The notes below the pieces were generated by a model. That model was not told where the DNA came from, ran no database searches, and worked only from the letters and a program-made list of their open reading frames with translations. Shown here one piece after another: positions 26,548-38,515 of a stretch of DNA of 64,000 nucleotides. Position 1 is the stretch's first letter, and each line of letters opens with the position of its first letter. A program made the position numbers and the translations under genes. This stretch comes from Nomia melanderi. Taxonomy: Eukaryota; Arthropoda; Insecta; Hymenoptera; Halictidae. The DNA lies in NCBI RefSeq assembly GCF_051020985.1, contig NW_027475149.1, forward strand, positions 62,001-126,000, in the 5' to 3' direction.

Positions 26548-27762
26548 ACAATTCACTTTGGTTTATTGCGCTATCTGTAATAACACCCGAGATATCACCA
26601 GATATATGCTGGATTTTTACATGACCATGTGTGACGGATTCCGAATAACTGTGATTTTCTCGGCCCCTGGTGGTCCGAGGTAGTTCCTGCTCCACAGATT
26701 CATTCGTCAGTGCCTCCTACAGACAATGCACATTGATTTATTGCGCTATCACTAATAGCACCCGAGATATCATCAGATACATCCTGGGTTTTTACATGAC
26801 CTTGGGAGTGCGGCCCCATGTGTCGGTGGTTTTCTCGGCCCCTGGTGATCCGAGGTCGTTGCCGCTGCACAGATTCATTCGCCAGTGCCTCCTACAGTCA
26901 ATGCACTTTGAGTTATTGCGCTATCTCTAATAGCACCCGAGATATCACCAGATATATATTGGATTTTTCCCTCACCCTGAGTGTCCGGCCCCATGTGTCG
27001 GTGGTTTTCTCGGCCCCTGGTGGTCCGAGGTCGATCCCGCTGCAAAGATTCATGCGCCGGGGCCTCCTACAGACAATGCACTTTGATTTATTGCGCTATC
27101 TGTAATAGCACCCGAGATATAACCAGATATATTCTGGATTTTTACATGACCTTGGGTGTCCGGCCTCGTGTGTCGGTGGTTTTCTCGGCCCCTGGCGGTC
27201 CCACGTCGTTCCCGCGGCACAGATTCATGCGCAAGGGCCTCCTGCAGATAATTCAATTTGGTTTATTGCGCTATCTCTAATAGCACCCGAGATATCTCCA
27301 GATATATATTGGATTTTTCCCTGACCCTGAGTGTCCGGTCCCATGTGTCGATGGTTTTCTCGTTCCCTCGTGGTCCGAGTTCGATCCCGCTGCACAGATT
27401 CATGCGCCAGGGTTTCCTGCAAACAATTCACTTTGGTTTATTGCGCTATCTGTAATAGCACCCGAGATATCACCAGATATATGCTGGATTTTTACATGAC
27501 CATGGGTGACGGAATCCGAATAACTGTAATTTTCTCGGCCCCTGGTGGTCCGAGGTAGTTCCTGCTCCACAGATTCATTCGCAAGTGCCTCCTACAGACA
27601 ATGCACTTTGATTTATCGCGCTATCTCTAATAGCACCCGAGATATCACCAGATATATGCTGGATTATTACATGACCTTGGGTGACGGATTACGAATATCT
27701 GTAATTTTCTCGGCCCCTGGTGGTCCGAGGTCGATCCCGCTGCACAGATTCATGCGCCAGGG
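26548..27762. repeat. 7-monomer (1,225-bp) tandem duplication, copy 2
   Basis: Adjacent partner of 25,323-26,537. After 27,762 it runs into GGCCGCCTGCAG monomers, whereas copy 1 runs into GGTTTCCTGC. The partner segment at 30,412-32,569 has only one such unit. Confidence 0.92.
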
Positions 27763-28518
27763 CCGCCTGCAGATAATTCACTTTGATTTATTGCGCTATC
27801 TCAAATAGCACCCGAGATATCACCTGATATATAATGGATTTTTCCCTGGCCCTGACAGTCCAGCCCCATGAGACGGTGGTTTTCTCGGCCCCTGGTGGTC
27901 CAAGGCGGTTCCCGGTGCACAGATTCATGCGACAGGGCCCCCTGCAGATAATTCACTTTGATTTATTGCGCTATCTCTAATAGCACCCGAGATATCACCG
28001 GATATATATTGGACATTACCCTGACCCTGACAGTCCGGCCCCATGAGGCGATGATTTTCTCGGCCCCTGGTGGTCCGAGGTCGATCCCGCTTCACAGATT
28101 CATGCCCCAGGGCCGCCTGCAGATAATTCACTTTGATTTATTGCGCTATCTCTAATAACAGCAGAGATATCACCAGATATATATTGGATTTTTCCCTGAC
28201 CCTGAGTGTCCGGCCCCATGAGACTGTGGTTTTTTCGGCCCCTGGTGGTCCGAGGTCGTTGCCGCTGCACAGATTCATTCGCCAGTGCCTCCTACAGTCA
28301 ATGCACTTTGAGTTATTGCGCTATCTCTAATAGCACCCGAGATATCACCAGATTTATATTGGATTTTTCCCCGACCCTGAGTGTCCGGCCCCATGATACG
28401 GTGGTTTTCTCGGACCCTGGTGGTCCGAGGTCGTTGCCGCTGCACAGATTCATACGCCAGGGCCCACTGCAGATAATTCAGTTTGGTTTAGTGCGGTATC
28501 TGTAAGAGCACCCGAGAC

Positions 28519-29156
28519 ATCACCAGATATATATTGGATTTTTCCCTCACCCTGAGTGTCCGGCCCCATGTGTCGGTGGTTTTCTCGGCCCCTGGTGGTC
28601 CGAGGTCGATCCCGCTGCAAAGATTCATGCGCCGGGGCCTCCTACAGACAATGCACTTTGATTTATTGCGCTATCTGTAATAGCACCCGAGATATAACCA
28701 GATATATTCTGGATTTTTACATGACCTTGGGTGTCCGGCCTCGTGTGTCGGTGGTTTTCTCGGCCCCTGGCGGTCCCACGTCGTTCCCGCGGCACAGATT
28801 CATGCGCAAGGGCCTCCTGCAGATAATTCAATTTGGTTTATTGCGCTATCTCTAATAGCACCCGAGATATCTCCAGATATATATTGGATTTTTCCCTGAC
28901 CCTGAGTGTCCGGTCTCATGTGTCGATGGTTTTCTCGTTCCCTCGTGGTCCGAGTTCGATCCCGCTGAAAAGATTCATGCGCCAGGGTTTCCTGCAGACA
29001 ATTCACTTTGGTTTATTGCGCTATCTGTAATAGCACCCGAGATATCACCAGATATATGCTGGATTTTTACATGACCATGGGTGACGGAATCCGAATAACT
29101 GTAATTTTCTCGGCCCCTGGTGGTCCGAGGTAGTTCCTGCTCCACAGATTCATTCG
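28519..29156. repeat. Additional partial copy of the block 3 series (3.6 monomers)
   Basis: Aligns with about 26,944-27,581 at a shift of 1,575 bp: CCCTCACCC with TGTGTCGG, TATTCTGGATTTTTACATG with CTCGTGTGTCGG, CTCGTTCCCTCG, then a type B monomer with GGAATCCGAATAACTG. It ends at CATTCGCCAG against CATTCGCAAG. Confidence 0.8.
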
Positions 29157-30411
29157 CCAGTGCCTCCTACAGACAATGCACTTTGATTTAACGCGCTATC
29201 TCTAATAGCCCCCGAGATATCACCAGATATATAATGGATTTTTCCCTGACCCCGACAGTCCGGCCCTATGAGACGGTGGTTTTCTCGCCCCCTGGTGGTC
29301 CGAGGTCGTTCCCGCTGCACAGATTCATGCGCCCGGGCCTCCTGCAGATAATTCACTTTGGTTTATTGCGCTATCGATAATAGCACCCGAGATATCACCC
29401 GATATATATTGGATTTTTCGCCGACCCTGAGTGTCCGGCCCCATGAGACGGTGGTTTTCTCGGACCCTGGTGATCCGAGGTCGTTCCCGCTGAACAGATT
29501 CATGCGCCAGGGCCTCCTGCAGATAATTCACTTTGGTTTATTGGGCTATCTCTAATAGCACCCGAGATATCACCAGATATATGCTGGATTATTACATGAC
29601 CTTGGGTGACGGATTACGAATATCTGTAATTTTCTCGGCCCCTGGTGGTCCGAGGTCGATCCCGCTGCACAAATTCATGCGTCAGGGCCTCCTGCAGATA
29701 ATTCACTTTGGTTTATTGCGCTATCTCTAATGGCACCCGATATATCACCAGATATATAATGGATTTTTCCCTGACCCTGAGTGTCCGGCCCCATGAGACT
29801 GTGGTTTTCTCGGCCCCTGGTGGTCCGAGGTCGTTCCCGTTGCACAAATTCATGCGCCAGGGCCTCCTGCAGGTAATTCACTTTGGTTTATTGCACTATC
29901 TCTAATAGCACCCGAGATATCACCAGATATATATTGGATTTTCCCCTGACCCTGAATGTCCGGCCCCATGAGACTGTGGTTTTCTCGGCCCCTGGTGGTC
30001 CGAGGTCGTTCCCGCTGCACAGATTCATGCGCCAGGGCCTCCTACGGACAATACACTTTGATTTATTGCGCTATCTGTAATAGCACCCGAGATATCACCA
30101 GATATATATTGGATTTTCCCCTGACCCTAAGTGTCCGGCCCCATGAGACGGTGGTTTTATCGGCCCCTGGTGGTCCGAGGTCGTTCCCGCTGCACAGATT
30201 CATGCGCCATGGCCTCCTGCAGATAATTCAATTTGGTTTATTGCGCTATCTCTAATAGCACCCGAGATATCTCCAGATATATATTGGATTTTTCCCTGAC
30301 CCTGAGTGTCCGGTCCCATGTGTCGATGGTTTTCTCGTTCCCTCGTGGTCCGAGTTCGATCCCGCTGAAAAGATTCATGCGCCAGGGTTTCCTGCAGACA
30401 ATTCACTTTGG

Positions 30412-32569
30412 TTTATTGCGCTATCTCTAATAGCACCCGAGATATCACCAGATATATATTGGATTTTTCCCCGACCCTGAGCGTCCGGCCCCATGAGACG
30501 GTGGTTTTCTCGGCCCCTGGTGGTCCGAGGTCGTTCCTGCTGCACACATTCATGCGCCAGGGCCTCCTACAGATAATGCACTATGATTTATTGCGCTACC
30601 TCTAATAGCACCCGAGATATCACCAGATATATATTGGATTTTTCCCTGACCCTGACAGTCCGGCCCCATGTGTCGATGGTTTTCTCGTTCCCTCGTGGTC
30701 CGAGAACGATCCCGCTGAACAGATTCATGCGCCAGGGTTTCCTGCAGACAATTCACTTTGGTTTATTGCGCTATCTGTAATAACACCCGAGATATCACCA
30801 GATATATGCTGGATTTTTACATGACCATGTGTGACGGATTCCGAATAACTGTGATTTTCTCAGCCCCTGGTGGTCCGAGGTAGTTCCTGCTCCACAGATT
30901 CATTCGTCAGTGCCTCCTACAGACAATGCACATTGATTTATTGCGCTATCACTAATAGCACCCGAGATATCATCAGATACATCCTGGGTTTTTACATGAC
31001 CTTGGGAGTGCGGCCCCATGTGTCGGTGGTTTTCTCGGCCCCTGGTGATCCGAGGTCGTTGCCGCTGCACAGATTCATTCGCCAGTGCCTCCTACAGTCA
31101 ATGCACTTTGAGTTATTGCGCTATCTCTAATAGCACCCGAGATATCACCAGATATATATTGGATTTTTCCCTCACCCTGAGTGTCCGGCCCCATGTGTCG
31201 GTGGTTTTCTCGGCCCCTGGTGGTCCGAGGTCGATCCCGCTGCAAAGATTCATGCGCCGGGGCCTCCTACAGACAATGCACTTTGATTTATTGCGCTATC
31301 TGTAATAGCACCCGAGATATAACCAGATATATTCTGGATTTTTACATGACCTTGGGTGTCCGGCCTCGTGTGTCGGTGGTTTTCTTGGCCCCTGGCGGTC
31401 CCACGTCGTTCCCGCGGCACAGATTCATGCGCAAGGGCCTCCTGCAGATAATTCAATTTGGTTTATTGCGCTATCTCTAATAGCACCCGAGATATCTCCA
31501 GATATATATTGGATTTTTCCCTGACCCTGAGTGTCCGGTCCCATGTGTCGATGGTTTTCTCGTTCCCTCGTGGTCCGAGTTCGATCCCGCTGAAAAGATT
31601 CATGCGCCAGGGTTTCCTGCAGACAATTCACTTTGGTTTATTGCGCTATCTGTAATAGCACCCGAGATATCACCAGATATATGCTGGATTTTTACATGAC
31701 CATGGGTGACGGAATCCGAATAACTGTAATTTTCTCGGCCCCTGGTGGTCCGAGGTAGTTCCTGCTCCACAGATTCATTCGCAAGTGCCTCCTACAGACA
31801 ATGCACTTTGATTTATCGCGCTATCTCTAATAGCACCCGAGATATCACCAGATATATGCTGGATTATTACATGACCTTGGGTGACGGATTACGAATATCT
31901 GTAATTTTCTCGGCCCCTGGTGGTCCGAGGTCGATCCCGCTGCACAGATTCATGCGCCAGGGCCGCCTGCAGATAATTCACTTTGATTTATTGCGCTATC
32001 TCAAATAGCACCCGAGATATCACCTGATATATAATGGATTTTTCCCTGGCCCTGACAGTCCAGCCCCATGAGACGGTGGTTTTCTCGGCCCCTGGTGGTC
32101 CAAGGCGGTTCCCGGTGCACAGATTCATGCGACAGGGCCCCCTGCAGATAATTCACTTTGATTTATTGCGCTATCTCTAATAGCACCCGAGATAACACCG
32201 GATATATATTGGACATTACCCTGACCCTGACAGTCCGGCCCCATGAGGCGATGATTTTCTCGGCCCCTGGTGGTCCGAGGTCGATCCCGCTTCACAGATT
32301 CATGCCCCAGGGCCGCCTGCAGATAATTCACTTTGATTTATTGCGCTATCTCTAATAACAGCAGAGATATCACCAGATATATATTGGATTTTTCCCTGAC
32401 CCTGAGTGTCCGGCCCCATGAGACTGTGGTTTTTTCGGCCCCTGGTGGTCCGAGGTCGTTGCCGCTGCACAGATTCATTCGCCAGTGCCTCCTACAGTCA
32501 ATGCACTTTGAGTTATTGCGCTATCTCTAATAGCACCCGAGATATCACCAGATTTATATTGGATTTTTC
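30412..32569. repeat. Large duplicated segment, short version (12.3 monomers)
   Basis: Matches 24,987-28,369 with one 7-monomer unit fewer. Differences seen include CTCAGCCCC near 30,860, TTTCTTGGCC near 31,387, GCTGAAAAG near 31,595 and GATAACACC near 32,190. Confidence 0.9.
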
Positions 32570-33371
32570 ACTGACCCTGAGTGTCCGGCCCCATGAGACG
32601 GTCGTTTTCTCGGCCCCTGGTGGTTCGAGGTCGTTCCTGCTGCACAGACTCATTCGCCAGTGCCTCCTACAGACAATGCACTTTGATTTATCGCGCTATC
32701 TGTAATAGCACCCGAAATATCACCAGATATATATTGGATTTTTCCTCGACCCTGAGTGTCCGTCCCCATGAGACGGTGGTTTTCTCGGCCTCTTGTGGTC
32801 AGAGGTCGTTCCCGCTGCACAGATTCATGCGCCAGGGCCACCTACAGACAATGCACTTTGGTTTGTTACGCTATCTCTAATAGCACCCGAGATATCAGCA
32901 GATACATATTGGATTTTCCCCAGACCCTGAGTGCCCGTCCCCATGAGACGGTGATTTTCTCGGCCCCTGGTGATCCGAGGTCGTTCCCGCTGCACAGATG
33001 CATGCGCCAGGGCCTCCTGCAGATAATTCACTTTGATTTATCGCGCTATCTCTAATAGCACCCGAGATATCACCAGATATATATTGGATTTTCCCTCGAC
33101 CCTGAGTGTCCGGCCCCATGTGTCGGTGGTTTTCTCGGCCCCTGGTGATCCGAGGTCGTTCCCGCTGAACAGATTCATTCGCAAGGGCCTCCTGCAGACA
33201 ATGCACTTTGATTTATTGCGCTATCTGTAATAGCACCCGAGATATCACCAGATATATATTGGATTTTCCCCTGACCCAGAGTGTCCGGCCCCATGAGACT
33301 GTGGTTTTCTCGGCCCCTGGTGGTCCGAGGTCGTTGCCGCTGCACAGGTTCATGCGCCAGGGCCTCCTACA

Positions 33372-33728
33372 GACAATGCACTTTGATTTATTGCGCTATC
33401 TGTAATAGCACCCGAGATATCACCAGATATATATTGGATATTACCCTCACCCTGAGTGTCCAGCCCCATGAGACGGTGGTTTTCTCGGCCCCTGGTGGAC
33501 CGAGGTCGTTCCCGCTGCACAGATTCATGAGCCAGGGCCTCCTCCAGACAATGCACTTTGATTTATTGCGCTATCTGTAATAGCACCCGAGATATCACCA
33601 GATATATATTGGATATTACCCTCACCCTGAGTGTCCAGCCCCATGAGACGGTGGTTTTCTCGGCCCCTGGTGGACCGAGGTCGTTCCCGCTGCACAGATT
33701 CATGAGCCAGGGCCTCCTCCAGACAATG
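33372..33728. repeat. Single-monomer tandem duplication
   Basis: 33,372-33,553 and 33,547-33,728 match at a shift of exactly 175 bp, including the rare GGATATTACCCTCACCC, GTCCAGCCCC, GTGGACCG, ATGAGCCAGG and CTCCTCCAG. The equivalent series at 36.4 kb and 41.1 kb has only one such monomer, and the alignment shift changes from 2,976 to 2,801 across it. Confidence 0.88.
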
Positions 33729-34397
33729 AACTTTGATTTATTGCGCTATCTGTAATAGCTCCCGACATATCACCAGATATATAATGGATTTTCCCCAGAC
33801 CCTGAGTGTCCGGCCCCATGAGACTTTAGTTTTCTCGGCCCCTGGTGGTCCGAGGTCGTTCCCGCTGCAGAGATGCATGCGCCAGGGCCTCTTGCAGATA
33901 ATACACTTTGGTTTATTGCGCTGTATCTAATAGCACCCGAGATATCACCTGATATATATATTGCATTTTCCCCTGACCCTGAGTGTCCGGCCCCACTAGA
34001 CTGTGGTCTTCTCGGCCCCTGGTGGTCCGAGGTCGTTCCCGCTGCCCAGATTCATGCGCCAGGGCCTCCTGCAGATAATTCAATTTGGTTTATTGCGCTG
34101 TATCTAATAGCACCCGAGATATCACCAGATATATATTGGATTTTCCCCTGACCCTGAGTGACCGGCCCCATGTGACTGTGGTTTTCTCGGCCCCTGGTGG
34201 TCCGAGGTCGTTCCCGCTGCACAGATTCATGCGCCAGGGCCTCCTGCAGATAATTCACTTTGATTTATTGCGCTATCTGTAATAGCACCCGAGATATCAC
34301 CAGATATATATTGGATTTTCCCCTGACCCTGAGTGTCCGGCTCCATGAGACTGTGGTTTTCTCGGCCCCTGGTGGTCCGAGGTCGTTCCCGCTGCAC

Positions 34398-34982
34398 AGA
34401 TTCATGCGCTAGGGCCTCCTACAGACAATGCACTTTGATTTATTGCTCTATCTGTAATAGCACCCGAGATATCACCAGATATATATTGGATTTTCCCCTG
34501 ACCCTGAGTGTCCGGCCCCATGAGACTGTGGTTTTCTCGGCCCCTGGTGGTGCGAGGTCGTTCCCGTTGCACAGATTCATGCGCCAGGGCCTGCTGCAGA
34601 TAATTCACTTTGGTTTATTGCCCTATCTCTAATAGCACCCGAGATATCACCAGATATATATTGGATTTTTCCCTAACCCTGAGTGTCCAGCCCCATGAGA
34701 CGGTGTTTTTCTCGGACCCTGGTGGTCCGAGGTTGTTCCCGCTGCAGAGATTCATGCGCCAGGGCCTCCTACAGACAATGCACTTTGATTTATTGCTCTA
34801 TCTGTAATAGCACCCGAGATATCACCAGATATATATTGGATTTTCCCCTGACCCTGAGTGTCCGGCCCCATGAGACTGTGGTTTTCTCGGCCCCTGGTGG
34901 TGCGAGGTCGTTCCCGTTGCACAGATTCATGCGCCAGGGCCTGCTGCAGATAATTCACTTTGGTTTATTGCCCTATCTCTAA
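34398..34982. repeat. 350-bp shift repeat with TTGCTCTATC and TTGCCCTATC
   Basis: A two-monomer series ending in TTATTGCTCTATCTG then TTATTGCCCTATCTC occurs in 34.4-34.63 kb and again 350 bp later in 34.75-34.98 kb. A further copy lies near 39.3-39.53 kb. Shared variants include GGTGCGAGG, TTCCCGTTGC and GGGCCTGCTGC. Confidence 0.75.
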
Positions 34983-35065
34983 TAGCACCCGAGATATCAC
35001 CAGATATATATTGGATTTTACACTGACCGTGAGAGTACGGCCCCATGAGACTGTGCTTTTTCGGA

Positions 35066-36615
35066 CCCTGGTGGTCCGAGGTCGTTCCCGCTGCACAGAT
35101 GCATGGGCCAGGGCCTCCTGCAGATAATTCACTTTGGTTTATTGCTCTATCTGTAATAGCACCCGAGATATCACCAGATATATATTGGATTATCCCCTGA
35201 CCCTGAGTGTCCGGCCCCATGAGACGGTGGTTGTCTCGGCCCCTGGTGGTCCGAGGTCGTTCCCGCTGCACAGATTCATGCGCCAAGGCCTCCTACAGAC
35301 AATGCACTTTGATTTATTGTGCTATCTGTAATATAACCCGAGATATCACCAGATATATATTGGATTTTTCCCTGACCCTGAGTGTCCGGCCCCATGAGAC
35401 GGTGGTTGTCTCGGCCCCTGGTGGTCCGAGGTCGTTCCCGCTGCACAGATTCATGCGCCAGGGCCTCCTACAGACAATGCACTTTGATTTATTTCGCTAT
35501 CTGTAATAGGACCCGAGATATCACCAGATATATATTGGATTTTCCCCAGACCCTGAGTGTCCGGCCGCATGAGACTGTAGTTTTCTCGGCCCCTGGTGGT
35601 CCGAGGTCGTTCCCGCTGCACAGATTCATGCGCCAGGGCCTCCTACAGACAATGCACTTTGATTTATTGCGCTATCTGTAATAGCACCCGAGATATCACC
35701 AGATATATATTGGATTTTACACTGACCGTGAGAGTACGGCCCCATGAGACTGTGGTTTTTTCGGACCCTGGTGGTCCGAGGTCGTTCCCGCTGCACAGAT
35801 TCATGCGCCAGGGCCTCCTACAGACAATGCACTTTGGTTTATTACGCTATCTCTAATAGCACCCGAGATATCACCAGATATATATTGGATTTTCCCCAGA
35901 CCCTGGGTGCCCGGCCCCATGAGACGGTGGTTTTCTCGGCCCCTGGTGATCCGAGGTCGTTCCCGCTGCACAGATTCATGCGCCAGGGCCTCCTGCAGAT
36001 AATTCACTTTGGTTTATTGCGCTATCTCTAATAGCACCCGAGATATCACCAGATATATATTGGATTTTCCCCTGACCCTGAGTGTCCGGCCCCATGAGAC
36101 TGTGGTTTTCTCGGCCCCTGGTCGTCCGAGGTCGTTCCCGCTGCACAGATTCATTCGCAAGGGCCTCCTGCAGACAATGCACTTTGATTTATTGCGCTAT
36201 CTGTAATAGCACCCGAGATATCACCAGATATATATTGGATTTTCCCCTGACCCAGAGTGTCCGGCCCCATGAGACTGTGGTTTTCTCGGCCCCTGGTGGT
36301 CCGAGGTCGTTGCCGCTGCACAGGTTCATGCGCCAGGGCCTCCTACAGACAATGCACTTTGATTTATTGCGCTATCTGTAATAGCACCCGAGATATCACC
36401 AGATATATATTGGATATTACCCTCACCCTGAGTGTCCAGCCCCATGAGACGGTGGTTTTCTCGGCCCCTGGTGGACCGAGGTCGTTCCCGCTGCACAGAT
36501 TCATGCGCCAGGGCCTCCTCCAGACAATGAACTTTGATTTATTGCGCTATCTGTAATAGCTCCCGACATATCACCAGATATATAATGGATTTTCCCCAGA
36601 CCCTGAGTGTCCGGC
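35066..36615. repeat. Long duplicated segment in block 4, copy 1 (8.9 monomers)
   Basis: Matches 39,793-41,342 at a shift of 4,727 bp with roughly ten mismatches by eye. Shared rare variants are GATGCATGGGCC, GGATTATCCCC, TAATATAACCC, TTTCGCTATC, GGCCGCATGAG, ACTGACCGTGAGAGTACGG, CACAGGTTC and GCTCCCGACATATC. The first mismatches outside are at 35,065/39,792 and 36,616/41,343. Confidence 0.9.
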
Positions 36616-37331
36616 CCCATGAGACTTTAGTTTTCTCGGCCCCTGGTGGTCCGAGGTCGTTCCCGCTCTACAGATTCATGCGCCAGGGCCTCTTGCAGAT
36701 AATACACTTTGGTTTATTGCGCTGTATCTAATAGCACCCGAGATATCACCTGATATATATATTGGATTTTCCCCTGACCCTGAGTGTCCGGCCCCACTAG
36801 ACTGTGGTTTTCTCGGCCCCTGGTGGTCCGAGGTCGTTCCCGCTGCCCAGATTCATGCGCCAGGGCCTCCTGCAGATAATTCAATTTGGTTTATTGCGCT
36901 GTATCTAATAGCACCCGAGATATCACCAGATATATATTGGATTTTCCCCTGACCCTGAGTGACCGGCCCCATGTGACTGTGGTTTTCTCGGCCCCTGGTG
37001 GTCCGAGGTCGTTCCCGCTGCACAGATTCATGCGCCAGGGCCTCCTGCAGATAATTCACTTTGGTTTATTGCGCTATCTCTAATAGCACCCGAGATATGA
37101 CCAGATATATATTGGATTTTTCACTGACCCTGAGTGTCCGGCTCCATGAGATTGTGGTTTTCTCGGCCCCTGGTGGTCCGAGGTCGTTCCCGCTGCACAG
37201 ATTCATGAGGCAGGGCCTCCTGCAGATAATTCACTTTGGTTTATTGCGCTATCTCTAATAGCACCCGAGATATCAAGAGATATATACTGGATTTTCCCCT
37301 GACACTGAGTGTCCGGCTCCATGAGACTGTG

Positions 37332-38195
37332 GTTTTCTCGGCCCCTGGTGGTCCGAGGTCGTTCCCGCTGCACACATTCATGCGCCAGGGCCTCCTGCAG
37401 ATAATTCACTTTGGTTTATTGCGCTATCTCTGATAGCACCCGAGATATCACCAGATATATATTGGATTTTCCCCTGACCCTGAGTGTCCGGCCCCATGAG
37501 ACGGTGGTTGTCTCGGCCCCTGGAGGTCCGAGGACGTTCCCGCTTGCACAGATTCATGCGCCAGGGCCTCCTGCAGATAATTCACTTGGCTTATTGCGCT
37601 ATCTCTAATAGCACCCGAGATATCACCAGATATATATTGGATTTTACCCTGACCCTGAGTGTCCGGCCCCATGAGACTGTGCTTTTCTCGGCCCCTGGTG
37701 GTCCGAGGTCGTTCCCGCTGCACAGATTCATGCGCCAGGACCTCCTACAGACAATGCACTTTGATTTATTGCGCTATCTGTAATAGCACCCGACATATCA
37801 CCAGATATATATTGGATTTTACCCTGACCCTGAGTGTCCGGCCCCATGAGACGGTCGTTGTCTCGGCCCCTGGCGGTCCGAGGACGTCCCCGCTGCACAG
37901 ATTCATGCGCCAGGGCCTCCTACAGGTAATGCACTTTCATTTATTGCGCTATCTGTAATAGCACCCGAGATATCACCAGATATATATTGTATTTTCCCCT
38001 GACCCTGAGTGTCCGGCCCCTTGAGACTGTCGTTTTCTCGGCCCCTGGTGGTCCGAGATCGTTTCCGTTGCACAGATTCATGCGCCAGGGCCTCCTGCAG
38101 ATAATTCACCTTGGTTTTTTGCGCTATCTCTAATAGCACCCGAGATATCACCAGATATATATTGGATTTTCCCCTGACCCTGAGTGTCCGGCCCC
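37332..38195. repeat. Downstream part of the block 4 duplication, copy 1 (4.9 monomers)
   Basis: Matches 41,707-42,570 at a shift of 4,375 bp, essentially identical (one difference noticed, CACCCGACA/CACTCGACA). Both carry the same compensating indel pair, CGCTTGCAC (+1) and CACTTGGCTTA (-1), and TCTGATAGC, CTACAGGTAATG and CCCCTTGAGACTG. Confidence 0.9.
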
Positions 38196-38515
38196 ATGAG
38201 ACTGTAGTTTTCTCGGCCCCTGGTGGTCCTAGGTCGTTCCCGCTGCACAGATTCATGCGCCAGGGCCTCCTACAGACAATGCACTTTGATTTATTGCGTT
38301 ATCTGTAATAGCACCCGAGATATCACCACATATATATTGGATTTTTCCCTGACCCAGAGTGTCCGGCCCCCTCGAGACGGTGGTTTTCTCGGCCCCTGGT
38401 GGTCCGAGGTCGTTCCCGCTGCACAACTTCAGGCGCCAGGGCCTCCTGCAGATAACTCACTTTGGTTTATTGCGCTATCTCTAATAGCACCCGAGATATC
38501 ACCAGATATATATTG

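Larger units (their letters stand above)
24987..28369. repeat. Large duplicated segment, long version (19.3 monomers)
   Basis: Corresponds to 30,412-32,569. The left part aligns at a shift of 5,425 bp and the right part, through 28,369, at a shift of 4,200 bp. The 1,225-bp difference is exactly the 7-monomer unit that is tandemly duplicated inside this copy. Private variants shared by both copies include GAGCGTCCGG, CACACATTC, CGAGAACGATCC, TAATAACACC, GATACATCCTGGG and GGACATTACCC. The first mismatches outside are at 24,986/30,411 and 28,370/32,570. Confidence 0.9.
24862..31511. repeat. Hybrid monomers: type B left end, type A right part
   Basis: At 24862, 25562, 25912, 26787, 27137, 28712, 30987 and 31337 the monomer begins like type B (TTTTTACATGACCTTGGG) but continues with type A-like GTCCGGCCTCATGTGTCGG or GTGCGGCCCCATG. 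Similar hybrids start at 21535 and 63540. The switch lies near monomer positions 20-23. Several are copies within the duplications, so the number of independent events is smaller. Confidence 0.82.
25387..32036. repeat. Eleven type B monomers in block 3 (GAATAACTGT and GGATTACG variants)
   Basis: Starts are 25387, 26262, 26437, 26612, 27487, 27662, 29062, 29587, 30812, 31687 and 31862. Two forms occur. One has ATGACCATG(G/T)GTGACGG with GAATAACTGT, TAGTTCCTGCTCCACAG. The other (26437, 27662, 29587, 31862) has GGATTATTACATG with GGATTACGAATATC and a type A right half (TCGATCCCGCTGCAC). Most are copies made by the block 3 duplications. Confidence 0.88.
24510..32569. repeat. Subfamily block 3: TGTGTCGG variants and nested duplications
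   Basis: Monomers here often carry CATGTGTCGG or CGTGTGTCGG in place of CATGAGACGG. They also carry CTCGTTCCCTCG, GCTCCACAG and a type B variant with GAATAACTGT. Most of the block is made of two versions of the same series (24,987-28,369 and 30,412-32,569) separated by about 2 kb of related monomers. Confidence 0.7.
33951..36765. other. TA expansions at 33,951-33,964 and 36,752-36,765
   Basis: GATATATATATTGC and GATATATATATTGG have one extra TA. Both follow GCGCTGTATCTAATAGC and the CACCTGATAT variant, so they are copies of one event. The third copy of this series (near 41.3 kb) lacks that stretch. Confidence 0.88.
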
